Notes: generated from the letters alone by a model not told the origin. 64,000 nucleotides of DNA from Marinobacter vulgaris (GCF_003344045.1 NZ_QFWX01000001.1:62001-126000); one strand, 5' to 3'; counted from the first letter of the stretch, positions 1-9,134 are shown. A program made the numbers and translations.

Positions 1-19
1 GGAACAGGAAACAAGTGTT

Positions 20-808
20 ATGGCCACAGAGCAATCCATCGACTGGGCAAAAACGCCGGCCGCCGTGTGGCGGCGCCACCGTCAGGGGCTGCGGGCCATC
101 CGGCGTCTGGATCCGGTGGGCTGGGAAGATCTGACAGGCATTGGCCGGCAGCAGGAGGCACTGGCCCGTAATACCGAGCGCTTCCTCGCAGGAGAGCCCT
201 CCAACAATGCCCTGCTCTGGGGCGCCCGGGGCACGGGAAAGTCGTCTCTTATCAAGGCACTGCTGAATCGCTACCGGGACCAGGGCCTGAGAATGATCGA
301 GGTGGACAAGGATGACCTGGTGAATCTGCCGGAAATTGTCGATGACATCGCCGGGCTGTCCTGGCGGTTCGTGATTTTCTGCGACGACCTGTCCTTCGAG
401 GTGGGCGAGTCCGGCTACAAGGCGCTGAAGAGTGTGCTGGAGGGATCACTGGAGCTGCCCCCGGAGAATGTGCGGGTATATGCCACCTCCAACCGCCGCC
501 ACCTGATGCCGGAGTTCATGGACGACAACGTAAAAAGCGAGATGCGGGGCGGTGAACTGCACCCGGCTGAGGCCATTGAGGAGCAGGTATCCCTGGCCGA
601 CCGGTTTGGCCTGCAGTTGTCGTTCTATGGCTTTCCCCAGGACGTCTATCTGCAGGCTATTGATGCCCTCTTCCCGCAGGTAATCGACAGGGAAGCCCTG
701 CATCGGGAAGCGATCCGTTTTGCCACCAGCCGCGGCGCTCGCAATGGGCGCACGGCGCAGCAGTTCTTCCGTCAGTTTGGTGGCGGCTCGGAAGCCTTCG
801 GCGGTTAG
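20..808 (+). CDS. DUF815 family ATP-binding protein
   Basis: A 262-residue P-loop ATPase of the DUF815 (AAA+-like) family; its cellular role is not established. A Walker A motif GARGTGKSS lies at about residues 68-76. A hydrophobic strand ending in acidic residues (FVIFCDD, near 120) fits Walker B, and an ATSNRRHL stretch resembles sensor 1. There is no signal peptide or membrane segment, so it should be cytoplasmic. The ATG at 20 is preceded by AGGA about ten bases upstream. It converges on the DUF3422 gene with only seven bases between the two stop codons. The family assignment is firm; substrate and partner are unknown. Confidence 0.85.
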   Translation: MATEQSIDWAKTPAAVWRRHRQGLRAIRRLDPVGWEDLTGIGRQQEALARNTERFLAGEPSNNALLWGARGTGKSSLIKALLNRYRDQGLRMIEVDKDDLVNLPEIVDDIAGLSWRFVIFCDDLSFEVGESGYKALKSVLEGSLELPPENVRVYATSNRRHLMPEFMDDNVKSEMRGGELHPAEAIEEQVSLADRFGLQLSFYGFPQDVYLQAIDALFPQVIDREALHREAIRFATSRGARNGRTAQQFFRQFGGGSEAFGG

Positions 809-815
809 GCAGCCG

Positions 816-2126
816 CTACTGCTTTTGCGCCAGCTTGATGAAGCGGTGATGCACCAGTCGCACGCCAAAAAATACCAGGGCCATCACCACCGGTATGGAG
901 AGACCAAGTACCAGGGACTTGTCGAAATCCAGGCCCGCATCGTAGGCGGAATCCAGTGCCAGCTTCAGCAGTCCGACCAGGTAGTAGCTGATGGCCACCA
1001 CGGAAAGCCCCTCCACGGTATGCTGCATCATCAACTGGATTTTCGAGCGCCGGTCCATCGAGCTCAACAGCTGCTGGTTCTGGCTCTGGATGGCCAGCTC
1101 CACCCGCGTGCGCATCATATCCGAGGCCCGGTCCACCCGCCGTGACAGGTCTTCCAGCCGGTCTTTGACCGATTCGCAGGTTTCCACGGCCGGAGTCAGC
1201 CGGCGGGTCATGAATTCGGTGATGGTGAGGTGGCCGGACAGTTCGTCCTCCCGCAGTTCCTCAAGCCGCGTCAGTACCAGTCGGTGATAGGCGCGGGTGG
1301 CGGAGAAGCGGAAGGTGGAGTGGGCGCGGAACGCTTCGATTCGGGCCGCAATATTGGTCAGGTCCGCCAGTACCTCGCGCTCGTCGAGGTCGTGGTTATC
1401 AGCCAGGGACTGGGTAATCACTGCCAGCTGCTGGTCCATGTCGTTCAGCGAGGGCGTTGTTTCGCGGGCGAGCGGCAGCGCCAGCAGCGACATCAGCCGG
1501 TAGGTCTCGATTTCCATCAGGCGCTGGGTCAGGCGGCCAAGCTGGCTGTCCGACATGTCCCGGTTGAGCACCATGAAACGGCCAAAGCCGTCACTGTGGA
1601 GTTTGAACGTTCCCCATACCCGGGCCTTGCCTTCCCAGGGACTGCTGCCCACCAGCCGTTCGCCTTCGAACCAGTGGCGGATTTGCGCCAGTTCGGTTTT
1701 TGGGCTTTTCGTGGCCTGCTGAATGTCGATGTGAAAAGCCGCCACCACGGTGCCGGTAAGCTGTTCGAGCCAGCCCTCCGGCAGGGGTGAGATGCCGGTG
1801 TCACGGAAGGGTTGGTGATCCTCGCCACCTGCCAGGTTGATAAAGGTGTAGGACGCAAATTCCATGTGCATCTCGCGGCGGATGCGCAGGGAGCCAAAGG
1901 TGGCTTCGTAACAGCTGACATCTTCGACGGGCGCGTCCTCGCCCAGCATGATATGAAGATCCTGCCAGTGGCGGAACTGGGCCGAGCGCTGATCTGGCGT
2001 GGTCAGTACGGCAATGTGGGTGACCTGCGCCGGGCACGGCAGCACGTGGAATGGCCGGGAGTGGAGTTCGTTGTAGAGTTCTGCCCTGAGAGGATGCAGA
2101 TCAAGCTGGTTCAGTAACAGGTCCAA
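816..2126 (-). CDS. DUF3422 family membrane protein
   Basis: A 436-residue protein of the DUF3422 family, function unknown. The N-terminal part contains the recognisable ELHSRPFHVLPCP stretch. The centre is long and helical, and the C-terminus has two hydrophobic segments (about residues 380-398 and 407-428), suggesting a tail-anchored inner-membrane protein with a large cytoplasmic part. It follows the histidine kinase gene on the same strand after a 32-base gap, so it may be the last gene of the pdsR-pdsS transcript, although the family also occurs without sortase genes. Assignment to the family is confident; any link with the sortase system is inference from position. Confidence 0.85.
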   Translation of the reverse strand: MDLLLNQLDLHPLRAELYNELHSRPFHVLPCPAQVTHIAVLTTPDQRSAQFRHWQDLHIMLGEDAPVEDVSCYEATFGSLRIRREMHMEFASYTFINLAGGEDHQPFRDTGISPLPEGWLEQLTGTVVAAFHIDIQQATKSPKTELAQIRHWFEGERLVGSSPWEGKARVWGTFKLHSDGFGRFMVLNRDMSDSQLGRLTQRLMEIETYRLMSLLALPLARETTPSLNDMDQQLAVITQSLADNHDLDEREVLADLTNIAARIEAFRAHSTFRFSATRAYHRLVLTRLEELREDELSGHLTITEFMTRRLTPAVETCESVKDRLEDLSRRVDRASDMMRTRVELAIQSQNQQLLSSMDRRSKIQLMMQHTVEGLSVVAISYYLVGLLKLALDSAYDAGLDFDKSLVLGLSIPVVMALVFFGVRLVHHRFIKLAQKQ

Positions 2127-2158
2127 GGTTAATTCCTCTGAAGGCGAGCCGGGGCGGC

Positions 2159-4171
2159 TCAGGCTGCCGCCGGCAATGTTACCGTAAAGCGCACACCGTC
2201 TGCCTCGTTGGCTGCCAATACGTGGCCGTTGTGATGTTCGGCAATCAGCCTCACGATCAGCAGACCCTGGCCCAGGTGGCCTTCCTGCTGGCCGGTTCTT
2301 ACTGACACGAAGGGACTGAAAATATCACTGGTGAGGTTCTGCGGCAATGACGAGCCCTCGTTGAACACGCTCAGTTCCAGTTGCCCCGGCCCTGACCGCA
2401 GCCGCACTTCAATCCGGCCCAGGCAGGGCGTGAAGTCCCTGGCATTGTCCACCAGCTTGTCCAGCAGCTGCACCAGTAACTCCGGGGAGCCATGGCATGG
2501 GCAACCGCTGGCGGGCCCGGCATAGTGAATGTGATGGTCCGGGTCCAGCTCCTGGTAGGCGAGGGTGGTCTGGGCGGCGACGTCAGCCAGGTCAAAGGTT
2601 TCTTTCTCGGCGTGGTCCAGGCTCTGTTCCAGTCGGGCCGCTTCGCTCATGCCCTGGAGAATCTGGCTCAGGCGGTCGGTGGCGGAGCGCGCGCGGTCGA
2701 TGTAGCTGGCCTGGTCGGCCGGGTCCGTGGTGTGGCTGAGGTTTTCCAGGGAAGATCGCACCACCGCCACCGGTGTTTTCAGTTCATGGGACAGCCGTCG
2801 GGAAAAGCTCTCCAGGTAATCAGTGTAGCCCTGGAGGCGGTCAACCATATGGCTGAACTGCCGGGACAGGTCACCAAGCTCGTCTTTCGCGCGGGCAGGA
2901 GGCAGGGAGCCCAGAATGCGGCCATCGTCATCAATGCTGGCGCTCACGGCCCGCTGCAGACGGGTAATGCGCCAGGATAACCAGCTGGCGTAACCTAGTA
3001 GCACCAGCATCAGCCCGATGATCAACAGCACGCTGCGGGCAATCACCGAGCCGAGGGTGCTGCCAGACAGAGCCAGTAACTGATCCAGTGACTCTTCCAG
3101 TACCAGTACCCGGCCATCGTCCAGTGGCTGCTTCACCAGCATGAAGGTGTCGTCGTTGCGGTGTCGCACCAGGCCCCGTGACGGCAACTCCGCAGCCTCC
3201 AGGCGGTGGCTTTCGGCGTCAAGCTCTACCGGCTCCGGCTGATAGAAGCGCACCAGCGCCCGTAAGCCGTTCAGGCTGATGCGTTCAAGAATCTGCAACG
3301 GCGTCAGGCTGTCGAATCGCGTTTCCCCGGTGTCAGAGTCCTGTCTCTGGTGTGCAATCACCCAGCCATCCGGTTCCAGGATCCAGGCGCCCTGGCCCTG
3401 AGCGATCATGGCATCGAGCCGGTTTTCCAGGTGTGGCAGCCGGGTAACAAGCTGAGCCGAGGTATGGCCTGCAACAACAGTTTCTTTGCCCGTGTTGGCG
3501 GCTTCTTCTGCAGGCCATAAAACCTGGAAGCCGAAGCGGGAAGAGGGGGGCGGTCGCGGAACTCTCAGTTCGGCCTGGTAGCCGTTACTGATCACCTGCC
3601 AGTATCCGCTGATGCGGTAGTCCGTTGAGTTTTCACCGTCCGCCTCTATAGCGTTGATGGCCCCCGGTGCCTGGGTGCGAATGAGGCGGCGGCTGGTCTG
3701 GTTGCCGTTGGCCAGATGAAGCAGGATCCGGTCATGGGGCTGATCCGGGTTACCGGGGTTGAAAAATTCCGGTGTCCGGCCGCTGACCCGGATAAGCAGG
3801 TAGAGATGATTGCGGTTCACCGCTGCCTGCCAGGACACTGCCGCCCCACCGCTATCGCTGACGCTCCGGGTGCTCTGCCATTGCTGGCGGGACTCTTCCT
3901 CGTCGTAACCCGGCCAGTCATCGCGGTAGCCGTCCAGGTTGGGGGCGCGGGACAAGAGTTCGGCGTAAATCACCGGGCTTCCGGGTTCAATGGTGGGGCT
4001 TTGCCCTAACTGTTCGGCGGCAAAGCCGGCAACGCGCCCGGCCTGACCCTGTAATTGCCGGGCTGCCTGGTTCCGCAGGGCCTGATCCAGTTCCAGTACG
4101 AACTGCAGGCCGGCCCAGGGAATCAGCAGCATCAGCAGGCTGGCAATGAATAGCTGGCGCTTGAGGGTCAA
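2159..4171 (-). CDS. pdsS: dedicated sortase system histidine kinase PdsS
   Basis: A 670-residue membrane sensor kinase. It has a TM segment at 7-24, a large periplasmic region to about 375, a second TM at 380-397, a HAMP-like linker, the dimerisation histidine in SHELKTP (H462), and an ATPase domain with DNARDFTP (N box) and GLGQGL-like (HLGQGLL) motifs. Length, architecture and position beside a class GN sortase and its target match the histidine kinase of the proteobacterial dedicated sortase system. It starts with TTG three bases after the pdsR stop, so the two genes are probably translationally coupled. The stimulus is unknown. The main uncertainty is the start codon. Confidence 0.85.
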   Translation of the reverse strand: MTLKRQLFIASLLMLLIPWAGLQFVLELDQALRNQAARQLQGQAGRVAGFAAEQLGQSPTIEPGSPVIYAELLSRAPNLDGYRDDWPGYDEEESRQQWQSTRSVSDSGGAAVSWQAAVNRNHLYLLIRVSGRTPEFFNPGNPDQPHDRILLHLANGNQTSRRLIRTQAPGAINAIEADGENSTDYRISGYWQVISNGYQAELRVPRPPPSSRFGFQVLWPAEEAANTGKETVVAGHTSAQLVTRLPHLENRLDAMIAQGQGAWILEPDGWVIAHQRQDSDTGETRFDSLTPLQILERISLNGLRALVRFYQPEPVELDAESHRLEAAELPSRGLVRHRNDDTFMLVKQPLDDGRVLVLEESLDQLLALSGSTLGSVIARSVLLIIGLMLVLLGYASWLSWRITRLQRAVSASIDDDGRILGSLPPARAKDELGDLSRQFSHMVDRLQGYTDYLESFSRRLSHELKTPVAVVRSSLENLSHTTDPADQASYIDRARSATDRLSQILQGMSEAARLEQSLDHAEKETFDLADVAAQTTLAYQELDPDHHIHYAGPASGCPCHGSPELLVQLLDKLVDNARDFTPCLGRIEVRLRSGPGQLELSVFNEGSSLPQNLTSDIFSPFVSVRTGQQEGHLGQGLLIVRLIAEHHNGHVLAANEADGVRFTVTLPAAA

Positions 4172-4174
4172 GAC

Positions 4175-4876
4175 TCACGCCTCATGGGCATTCCAGCGGT
4201 AACCCATGCCGTAGGCAGTGTGAATGCCGTCGAAGGCACGATCAGCCTGCAGGAACTTGCGCCGTATGCGTTTGATGTGGGAGGTCACCGTGTTGTCGTC
4301 CAGCACCGTGCTGGCGGCTTCCATCAACTGGTCACGACTGCGCACATGGCCGGGATGCTGGACCAGGGAGTGGAGCATCCAGAACTCGGTCACCGTCAGG
4401 CCAATCGGATAGCCGTTCCAGTCTGCGGCCATGCGGTCCACATTCAGTGCCAGCCGGCCCCGGTGCACCACTTCGTCCGGTTGCTTGAGGGCTTCGGCCC
4501 AGGCATCGGCGCGTCGTAGCAGGGCGGTTACCCGGGCCAGCAGGTGGTCCATGCTCATGTCCTTGGTGACATAGTCATCAGCTCCCAGCCGCAGGCCATG
4601 AACCGAGTCGATGTCACTGTCCCTGGCGGTGAGGAAGATGATCGGCAGGGTTTTCGACTGGTTTCGCAGGTCCTGGCACAGGGTAAAGCCACCCTCGGGC
4701 TCGTCACCAAGGCCCACATCGATAATGGCCAGGTCCGGCAGAGCGGTGCGTAGCACCTGGGAGGCACTGGCGCGATCGCCATAGGCAGATACCCGATAAC
4801 CCCGGCGCTCGAAGGCGTCACGGTAGTTTTCCCGGATCGCGGGCTCGTCCTCAATCAGCACGATATGTCGCTTCAT
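4175..4876 (-). CDS. pdsR: dedicated sortase system response regulator PdsR
   Basis: A 233-residue OmpR/PhoB-type response regulator. The receiver domain carries the acidic pair ED at residues 9-10, the phospho-acceptor D53 in LAIIDVGLGDEP, the switch threonine in FLTARDS and the lysine in ADDYVTKD. The C-terminal winged-helix domain includes TVTEFWMLHSLVQHPG and SHIKRIRRKF, the usual recognition-helix region. It is divergent from the sortase-target gene, and the 214 bases between the two start codons are the obvious place for autoregulation and target control. Its match to the sortase-system regulator family follows from context and size. Confidence 0.87.
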   Translation of the reverse strand: MKRHIVLIEDEPAIRENYRDAFERRGYRVSAYGDRASASQVLRTALPDLAIIDVGLGDEPEGGFTLCQDLRNQSKTLPIIFLTARDSDIDSVHGLRLGADDYVTKDMSMDHLLARVTALLRRADAWAEALKQPDEVVHRGRLALNVDRMAADWNGYPIGLTVTEFWMLHSLVQHPGHVRSRDQLMEAASTVLDDNTVTSHIKRIRRKFLQADRAFDGIHTAYGMGYRWNAHEA

Positions 4877-5090
4877 AACCTGCAGCCATTTCCCCTGTTA
4901 ATACAGCTTGCTATTTAACCATGGCCTGAGTCCAGAACAAGGCAAAGTGGCCGGTTTGCCATAATTCATCATTTTCTCAATGGCGGATCGTCAGAATGTG
5001 ACACCGGATCGCCGTTTCCATGGGCTGAAATAGACGTCAATTGCCACCAAGGCGCGTTTTTCAACCACATTGAAACAAGGAAGCGGACCG

Positions 5091-7253
5091 ATGCTGCTGA
5101 CCAATCCGGGATCATCATCACCAACCATTCTGAATGCCCGACGCAGAAACACGGGGTGGGCCGAGTGGCAGGCCTCTCCTCGCCTGCGACGCTGGCTGGA
5201 AGGGATTTCGTTGTGGCTGGCGGTGATGCTGTTCCTGTTTGTGCATCCTTTGTATGCCGAGGCCTCCGAAGGCGGCCATGGCGGTCATCAGGGAGCCGGT
5301 GAGTTTCATTTTGTTGATGTCAGCGGGCAACGACAGGGGACGGCGACGCTGCTCAACACCGATTACAGGGTGACCGTGAGCGGTTTGATTGCCGACACCC
5401 GCTTGCGCCAGAGTTTTCGTAATACCAGTCAGCAATGGCGCGAAGGCGTATTCGTGTTCCCGCTGCCGGAAAACGCCAGTGTCTACGGTATGACCATGAC
5501 CGCCGGCGAGCGGGTAATCGTCGGCAAAATCCATGAGAAGCAGGACGCAGAACGCCAATACGCCCGGGCGAAAGCGGAGGGCCGTAAAGTCGCCCGTGTC
5601 GACCAGCAGCGGCCCAATCTGTTCACCACCCGAATGGCGAACATCCCGCCCGGTGAAACCGTCACCGTGGAGCTTCACTATCAGCAGGCGGTGCGCTATC
5701 AGTCCGGTGAGTTTGAACTGCGCCTGCCTACCACCCTGACACCCCGCTACATGCCTGGCGAGGCAGTGGACAACCGGCCAGCCCGATGGACCGCCGGCTG
5801 GGCGACCGCCACCACGGAAGTGCCGGATGCCGGGCAGCTCAGCCCGTTCACGGTGCTGCCTGGCGATGTAGGGCCCGACAGCCACCGGGCCACCATTACC
5901 CTGGATATTAATGCCGGCCTGCCGGTCAGCCGTGTGTCCAGTCCCAGCCACCGGCTGAACAGCACCTGGAACGGCAATACGGTTGCGGTATCACCGGAGT
6001 CCGCTGCCGTGCTGATGGACCGTGACCTGGTGGTACGCTGGGCGCCGGCCCGGGGCATGGAGCCCGCGGCTGCCCTATTCCGGGAACACTGGCAGGGAGA
6101 GGATTACCTGCTGGCCCTGGTGGTGCCGGGCCTGGACCGTGATCAGCGGCTGCCAAGGGAGCTGGTGTTTGTGATTGACACCTCGGGTTCCATGGCGGGC
6201 GAATCAATCCGTCAGGCCAGGCAGGCGTTGTTGCGCGGACTGGACACCCTGGGACCGGACGATCGTTTCAATGTCATCCAGTTTAACCGCCAGACCCATG
6301 CCCTGTTCCTGGACGCGGTCCCGGCCAGTGGCAACAACATTGCCAGGGCCCGTCGCTACGTCAAGGGGCTGAATGCCGACGGGGGCACCGAGATGGCACC
6401 GGCGCTGGATGCGGCACTGGATGCCAGCCGCGGTGACGGCGAGAACCCGGCTGCAAGGGTGCGCCAGGTGGTATTTATTACCGACGGCGCCGTGGGCAAT
6501 GAAGCCGCCCTGTTCGGCAGGATCGGCAACAGCCTGGGTAGCAGTCGCCTGTTCACCGTGGGTATAGGTTCGGCCCCGAACATGCACTTCATGCGGGAGG
6601 CTGCCCGCTATGGTCGTGGTACCTATACCGCCATCAGTGACCTCTCCGACATTGCCCGCCCTCTGGATGAGCTGTTTGCCAAGATGCAGTCCCCGGTGTT
6701 GACGAAGGTAGCGGTTAACTGGCCCGGCCAGACATCCGCAACCGAAGCCTTCCCACGCCGTATTGGCGATCTGTTTCGCGGCGAGCCCATGGTACAGGTG
6801 GTGCGCGGAGTGCCGGGAGAAGGTGAGCTGAGTGTCTCCGGGCGGCTAGCGGATGGCAGCTTCTGGCAGCAGTCCCTGAGGCTTGACCAGGCCGCCAACG
6901 GCACGGGTCTGCATCGCCACTGGGCAAAACAGAAGATCAACAGCCTGATGGACAGGGACCTGACAGGACAGGTAGATGACGATGCCCGGGAGGAAGTGAC
7001 AAGGCTGGGGCTGAAACATCAACTGATGACCAGATACACCAGCTTCCTGGCGCAGGACAAGACTCCGGCCAGGCCTGCGGTAGAGGACGTAACCACCGAC
7101 AGTCTGCCCTCCCTGCTTCCGGCGGGTAGTCAGGGCACCATGCTGCGTTACCCCCAGACCGCAACCCTGTCGCCATTGCTGGTCGCCATCGGCCTGGTGG
7201 GGCTGATGTTTTCGGCGGCGATTACCCTGCTGCAACGGAGGGTGTTTGCATGA
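5091..7253 (+). CDS. marine proteobacterial sortase target protein (VIT and VWA domains)
   Basis: A 720-residue secreted protein and predicted sole substrate of the adjacent sortase. It has an unusually long, arginine-rich signal region with the hydrophobic core at about 40-56. A VIT (inter-alpha-trypsin inhibitor) domain covers about 80-225, and a von Willebrand A domain has an intact MIDAS motif DTSGS at 363-367. At the C-terminus, YPQTAT (687-692) is followed by a hydrophobic helix and terminal RR, the three-part layout of a sorting signal. The ATG at 5091 has AAGGAAG at proper spacing; a TTG at 5070 is a weaker alternative. Its stop overlaps the sortase start (ATGA). The role is probably cell-surface adhesion or matrix binding, but that is inference. 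Confidence 0.9.
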   Translation: MLLTNPGSSSPTILNARRRNTGWAEWQASPRLRRWLEGISLWLAVMLFLFVHPLYAEASEGGHGGHQGAGEFHFVDVSGQRQGTATLLNTDYRVTVSGLIADTRLRQSFRNTSQQWREGVFVFPLPENASVYGMTMTAGERVIVGKIHEKQDAERQYARAKAEGRKVARVDQQRPNLFTTRMANIPPGETVTVELHYQQAVRYQSGEFELRLPTTLTPRYMPGEAVDNRPARWTAGWATATTEVPDAGQLSPFTVLPGDVGPDSHRATITLDINAGLPVSRVSSPSHRLNSTWNGNTVAVSPESAAVLMDRDLVVRWAPARGMEPAAALFREHWQGEDYLLALVVPGLDRDQRLPRELVFVIDTSGSMAGESIRQARQALLRGLDTLGPDDRFNVIQFNRQTHALFLDAVPASGNNIARARRYVKGLNADGGTEMAPALDAALDASRGDGENPAARVRQVVFITDGAVGNEAALFGRIGNSLGSSRLFTVGIGSAPNMHFMREAARYGRGTYTAISDLSDIARPLDELFAKMQSPVLTKVAVNWPGQTSATEAFPRRIGDLFRGEPMVQVVRGVPGEGELSVSGRLADGSFWQQSLRLDQAANGTGLHRHWAKQKINSLMDRDLTGQVDDDAREEVTRLGLKHQLMTRYTSFLAQDKTPARPAVEDVTTDSLPSLLPAGSQGTMLRYPQTATLSPLLVAIGLVGLMFSAAITLLQRRVFA

Positions 7254-7873
7254 GCCGCCTGATTCTGCTGCTGGCAACAACCTTCGCAACCATCCTCGCG
7301 GTAGGCCTCTGGATTCCGTTAAAGGCCCTGGCGGCCCAGGAACTGCTGGAACTGGCCTGGGCCGAGAGTCAGGCCCGGCAACAGCAAACCCGCCCCTGGC
7401 CCTGGGCGGATACCTGGCCGGTTGCACGCCTGGCAATGCCGGAGACCGGCCAGTCGCTGATTGTTCTGGAGGGGGCACACGGTGAGAGCCTGGCCTTCGG
7501 GCCGGGGCAGATGATCGGCAATGACGGACAGGCGGGGCCGGTAGTGATCGCCGGCCACCGGGATACTCATTTCCGTGTACTTCAGCACCTGGAAACCGGA
7601 AGTCGGGTTCAATTGCAGGACCGGACCGGACGCTGGCGCAACTTCCGCGTTGACCGCATCCGGGTGGTGGATAGCCGCCACGAGCAGATCAATACCGCTA
7701 TTCTGCCCCGGGATTCCCTGCTTCTGGTAACCTGTTATCCCTTCGACGCCGTGGAAAACAATGGCCCGCTGCGCTACGTGGTGGAAGCCAGGGCCGAGCC
7801 CATGAAGACAACGGTTGAGGGCAGTGATTCGCTGCCTGCAGAGGCTGCTGCCTCCCTTGCTCGCAGTACCTGA
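7250..7873 (+). CDS. class GN sortase (dedicated proteobacterial sortase)
   Basis: A 207-residue sortase with an N-terminal membrane anchor (residues 3-25). All three catalytic residues are visible: H103 in AGHRDTHF, C162 in LLVTCYPF and R175 in GPLRYVV. Sortases cleave a C-terminal sorting signal and transfer the protein to an amine acceptor; in this Gram-negative class the acceptor is not known. It overlaps the target gene by four bases, so it should be translationally coupled to it. Small single-substrate sortases of this kind are the defining component of the dedicated sortase loci of marine proteobacteria. Confidence 0.93.
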   Translation: MSRLILLLATTFATILAVGLWIPLKALAAQELLELAWAESQARQQQTRPWPWADTWPVARLAMPETGQSLIVLEGAHGESLAFGPGQMIGNDGQAGPVVIAGHRDTHFRVLQHLETGSRVQLQDRTGRWRNFRVDRIRVVDSRHEQINTAILPRDSLLLVTCYPFDAVENNGPLRYVVEARAEPMKTTVEGSDSLPAEAAASLARST

Positions 7874-7977
7874 TTCCATTTCCAGGCGCTATTGGCACTA
7901 TTCGCGGAAGTGCTTGAAGCGTCTGGCAAAACAGGGCAGTCTTTCGGGGACTGTTCCGCTGCAGGGAGATGCATGCA

Positions 7978-8220
7978 ATGAATATTATTCTTTTTCTGAT
8001 TATTGGTGGTGTGGCCGGCTGGCTTGCCGGACTGATTATGAAAGGCCGCGGCTTTGGCGTGCTGGCGAATATCGGTATCGGTATTGTCGGCTCCGTTCTT
8101 GGCGGTTTTGTTTTCCGATTGCTGGGACTTGCCGCACAAGGGGCCGTGGGTGAGCTGGTCACCGCCACCGTGGGTGCGGTGTTGTTGCTGGCGGTGGTCA
8201 GCGCTATCAAGAAGGGTTAA
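7978..8220 (+). CDS. GlsB/YeaQ/YmgE family small membrane protein
   Basis: An 80-residue, glycine-rich membrane protein with three hydrophobic segments and the family pattern GGVAGWLAGLIMKGRGFG near the start. Members of this family are stress-associated inner-membrane proteins of unknown mechanism. The ATG at 7978 is chosen because GCAGGGA at 7961-7967 is correctly spaced for it but too close to the in-frame ATG at 7969. It ends where the MAPEG gene begins. It follows the sortase by about 100 bases and may or may not share its transcript. Confidence 0.82.
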   Translation: MNIILFLIIGGVAGWLAGLIMKGRGFGVLANIGIGIVGSVLGGFVFRLLGLAAQGAVGELVTATVGAVLLLAVVSAIKKG

Positions 8221-8624
8221 TGATGATCGTACCAGTTTCCGCTGTTTTCGCAGCCGTTCTCGGGTTGTTGCTGCTGGCGTTGTCAGTGTTGGTTTCCCGT
8301 TTTCGCCTGAAGTACCAGAAAAGCATGGGGGTCAATGACGATCGGGACTTCGAGGCGGCTGTCCGTGCCCAGGCCAACCTGGTTGAATATGCACCCCTGG
8401 GCCTGGTCATGCTGGCTATTGCCGAATTGAACGGGGTTCACAGTGGACTGGTGTACTGGACAGGTATGGCTTTTGTCGTCGGGCGGGTGCTTCATGCCTT
8501 TGGCATGATCAACGGCCGGGGGGGCCCCCACATTGCCCGGATGGTGGGTATCCTGCTGACCTGGGCGGGCATCCTTGCCATTGCCATGCTGCTGCTCTGG
8601 AACGTGTTCCAGGTCTACGGCTGA
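8220..8624 (+). CDS. MAPEG family membrane protein
   Basis: A 134-residue, four-helix membrane protein of the MAPEG superfamily (microsomal glutathione S-transferase-like and eicosanoid-pathway proteins). The motif RAQANLVEYAPLGLVM, with the conserved E and N, is diagnostic. Bacterial members are thought to be glutathione-dependent detoxification proteins, but few have known substrates. Two consecutive ATG codons (8220 and 8223) are possible starts; GAAGGG at 8211-8216 is better spaced for the second. The gene overlaps the preceding stop by one base, suggesting coupling to the YeaQ-like gene. Confidence 0.85.
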   Translation: MMIVPVSAVFAAVLGLLLLALSVLVSRFRLKYQKSMGVNDDRDFEAAVRAQANLVEYAPLGLVMLAIAELNGVHSGLVYWTGMAFVVGRVLHAFGMINGRGGPHIARMVGILLTWAGILAIAMLLLWNVFQVYG

Positions 8625-8634
8625 GTGCCTTGTG

Positions 8635-8654
8635 CGGGGGCAGCATGGCCCCCG
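8635..8654. terminator. GC-rich hairpin after the MAPEG gene
   Basis: A perfect 7-bp inverted repeat (CGGGGGC and GCCCCCG, loop AGCATG) lies 10 bases after the MAPEG stop and before the convergent OmpA-like gene. No T-run follows on either strand, so it could be a weak bidirectional terminator or an mRNA-stabilising stem. Confidence 0.4.
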
Positions 8655-8687
8655 AACCCACCACAAGATTACTGAACCGGGCGGGCT

Positions 8688-9134
8688 TTACAGTGCCTGG
8701 GCGATGTCCATGGAAAGGTATTCAAGCTCCAGCCGGCGATTGGCGGCATGGTCTTCCGGCCGCGCCAGTGGACGCTCACTGCCCCAGCCATTCACCATGA
8801 TCTGGCTTTCCCTGACTCCCTCACGAATCAGCATCTTGGCGGCACTGCTGGCCCGCAGGCGGGACAGGAAGTGATTGTATTCGCTGACACCGAAGTTATC
8901 GGCATGGCCGTGGATGCGCACCCTTACCCCCGGATTGTGCTTCAGGTAGTCGGCATGCTGGCGCAGGATGGTCTGGTCATGATCGTCCAGGCGGTGCTTG
9001 TTGAATCCGAAATGAAAGCGCATGCGGTGCGGTTTTCGCGGTGAACCGTCTGCCGCCAGCGCCGCCATTGCGAGGCCGGATTCGATGGCCGCTCTGGCAA
9101 GCAGTTCCGGGTTGTCCAGTACGAGTACAGTCAT
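8688..9134 (-). CDS. OmpA-like peptidoglycan-binding domain protein without signal peptide
   Basis: A 148-residue protein that is almost entirely an OmpA C-terminal domain: GHADNFG, LSRLRA, GWGSERPL and NRRLELEY are all in order, with the aspartate and arginine that bind diaminopimelate in family members. The N-terminus (MTVLVLDNPELLARAA) is not a signal peptide, and no better in-frame start lies upstream; AAGGAT precedes the ATG. It therefore appears cytoplasmic, or exported by an unrecognised route. Dedicated sortase loci often carry a peptidoglycan-associated OmpA-family protein (PdsO), so this gene could be its counterpart, although it is shorter. Confidence 0.72.
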   Translation of the reverse strand: MTVLVLDNPELLARAAIESGLAMAALAADGSPRKPHRMRFHFGFNKHRLDDHDQTILRQHADYLKHNPGVRVRIHGHADNFGVSEYNHFLSRLRASSAAKMLIREGVRESQIMVNGWGSERPLARPEDHAANRRLELEYLSMDIAQAL

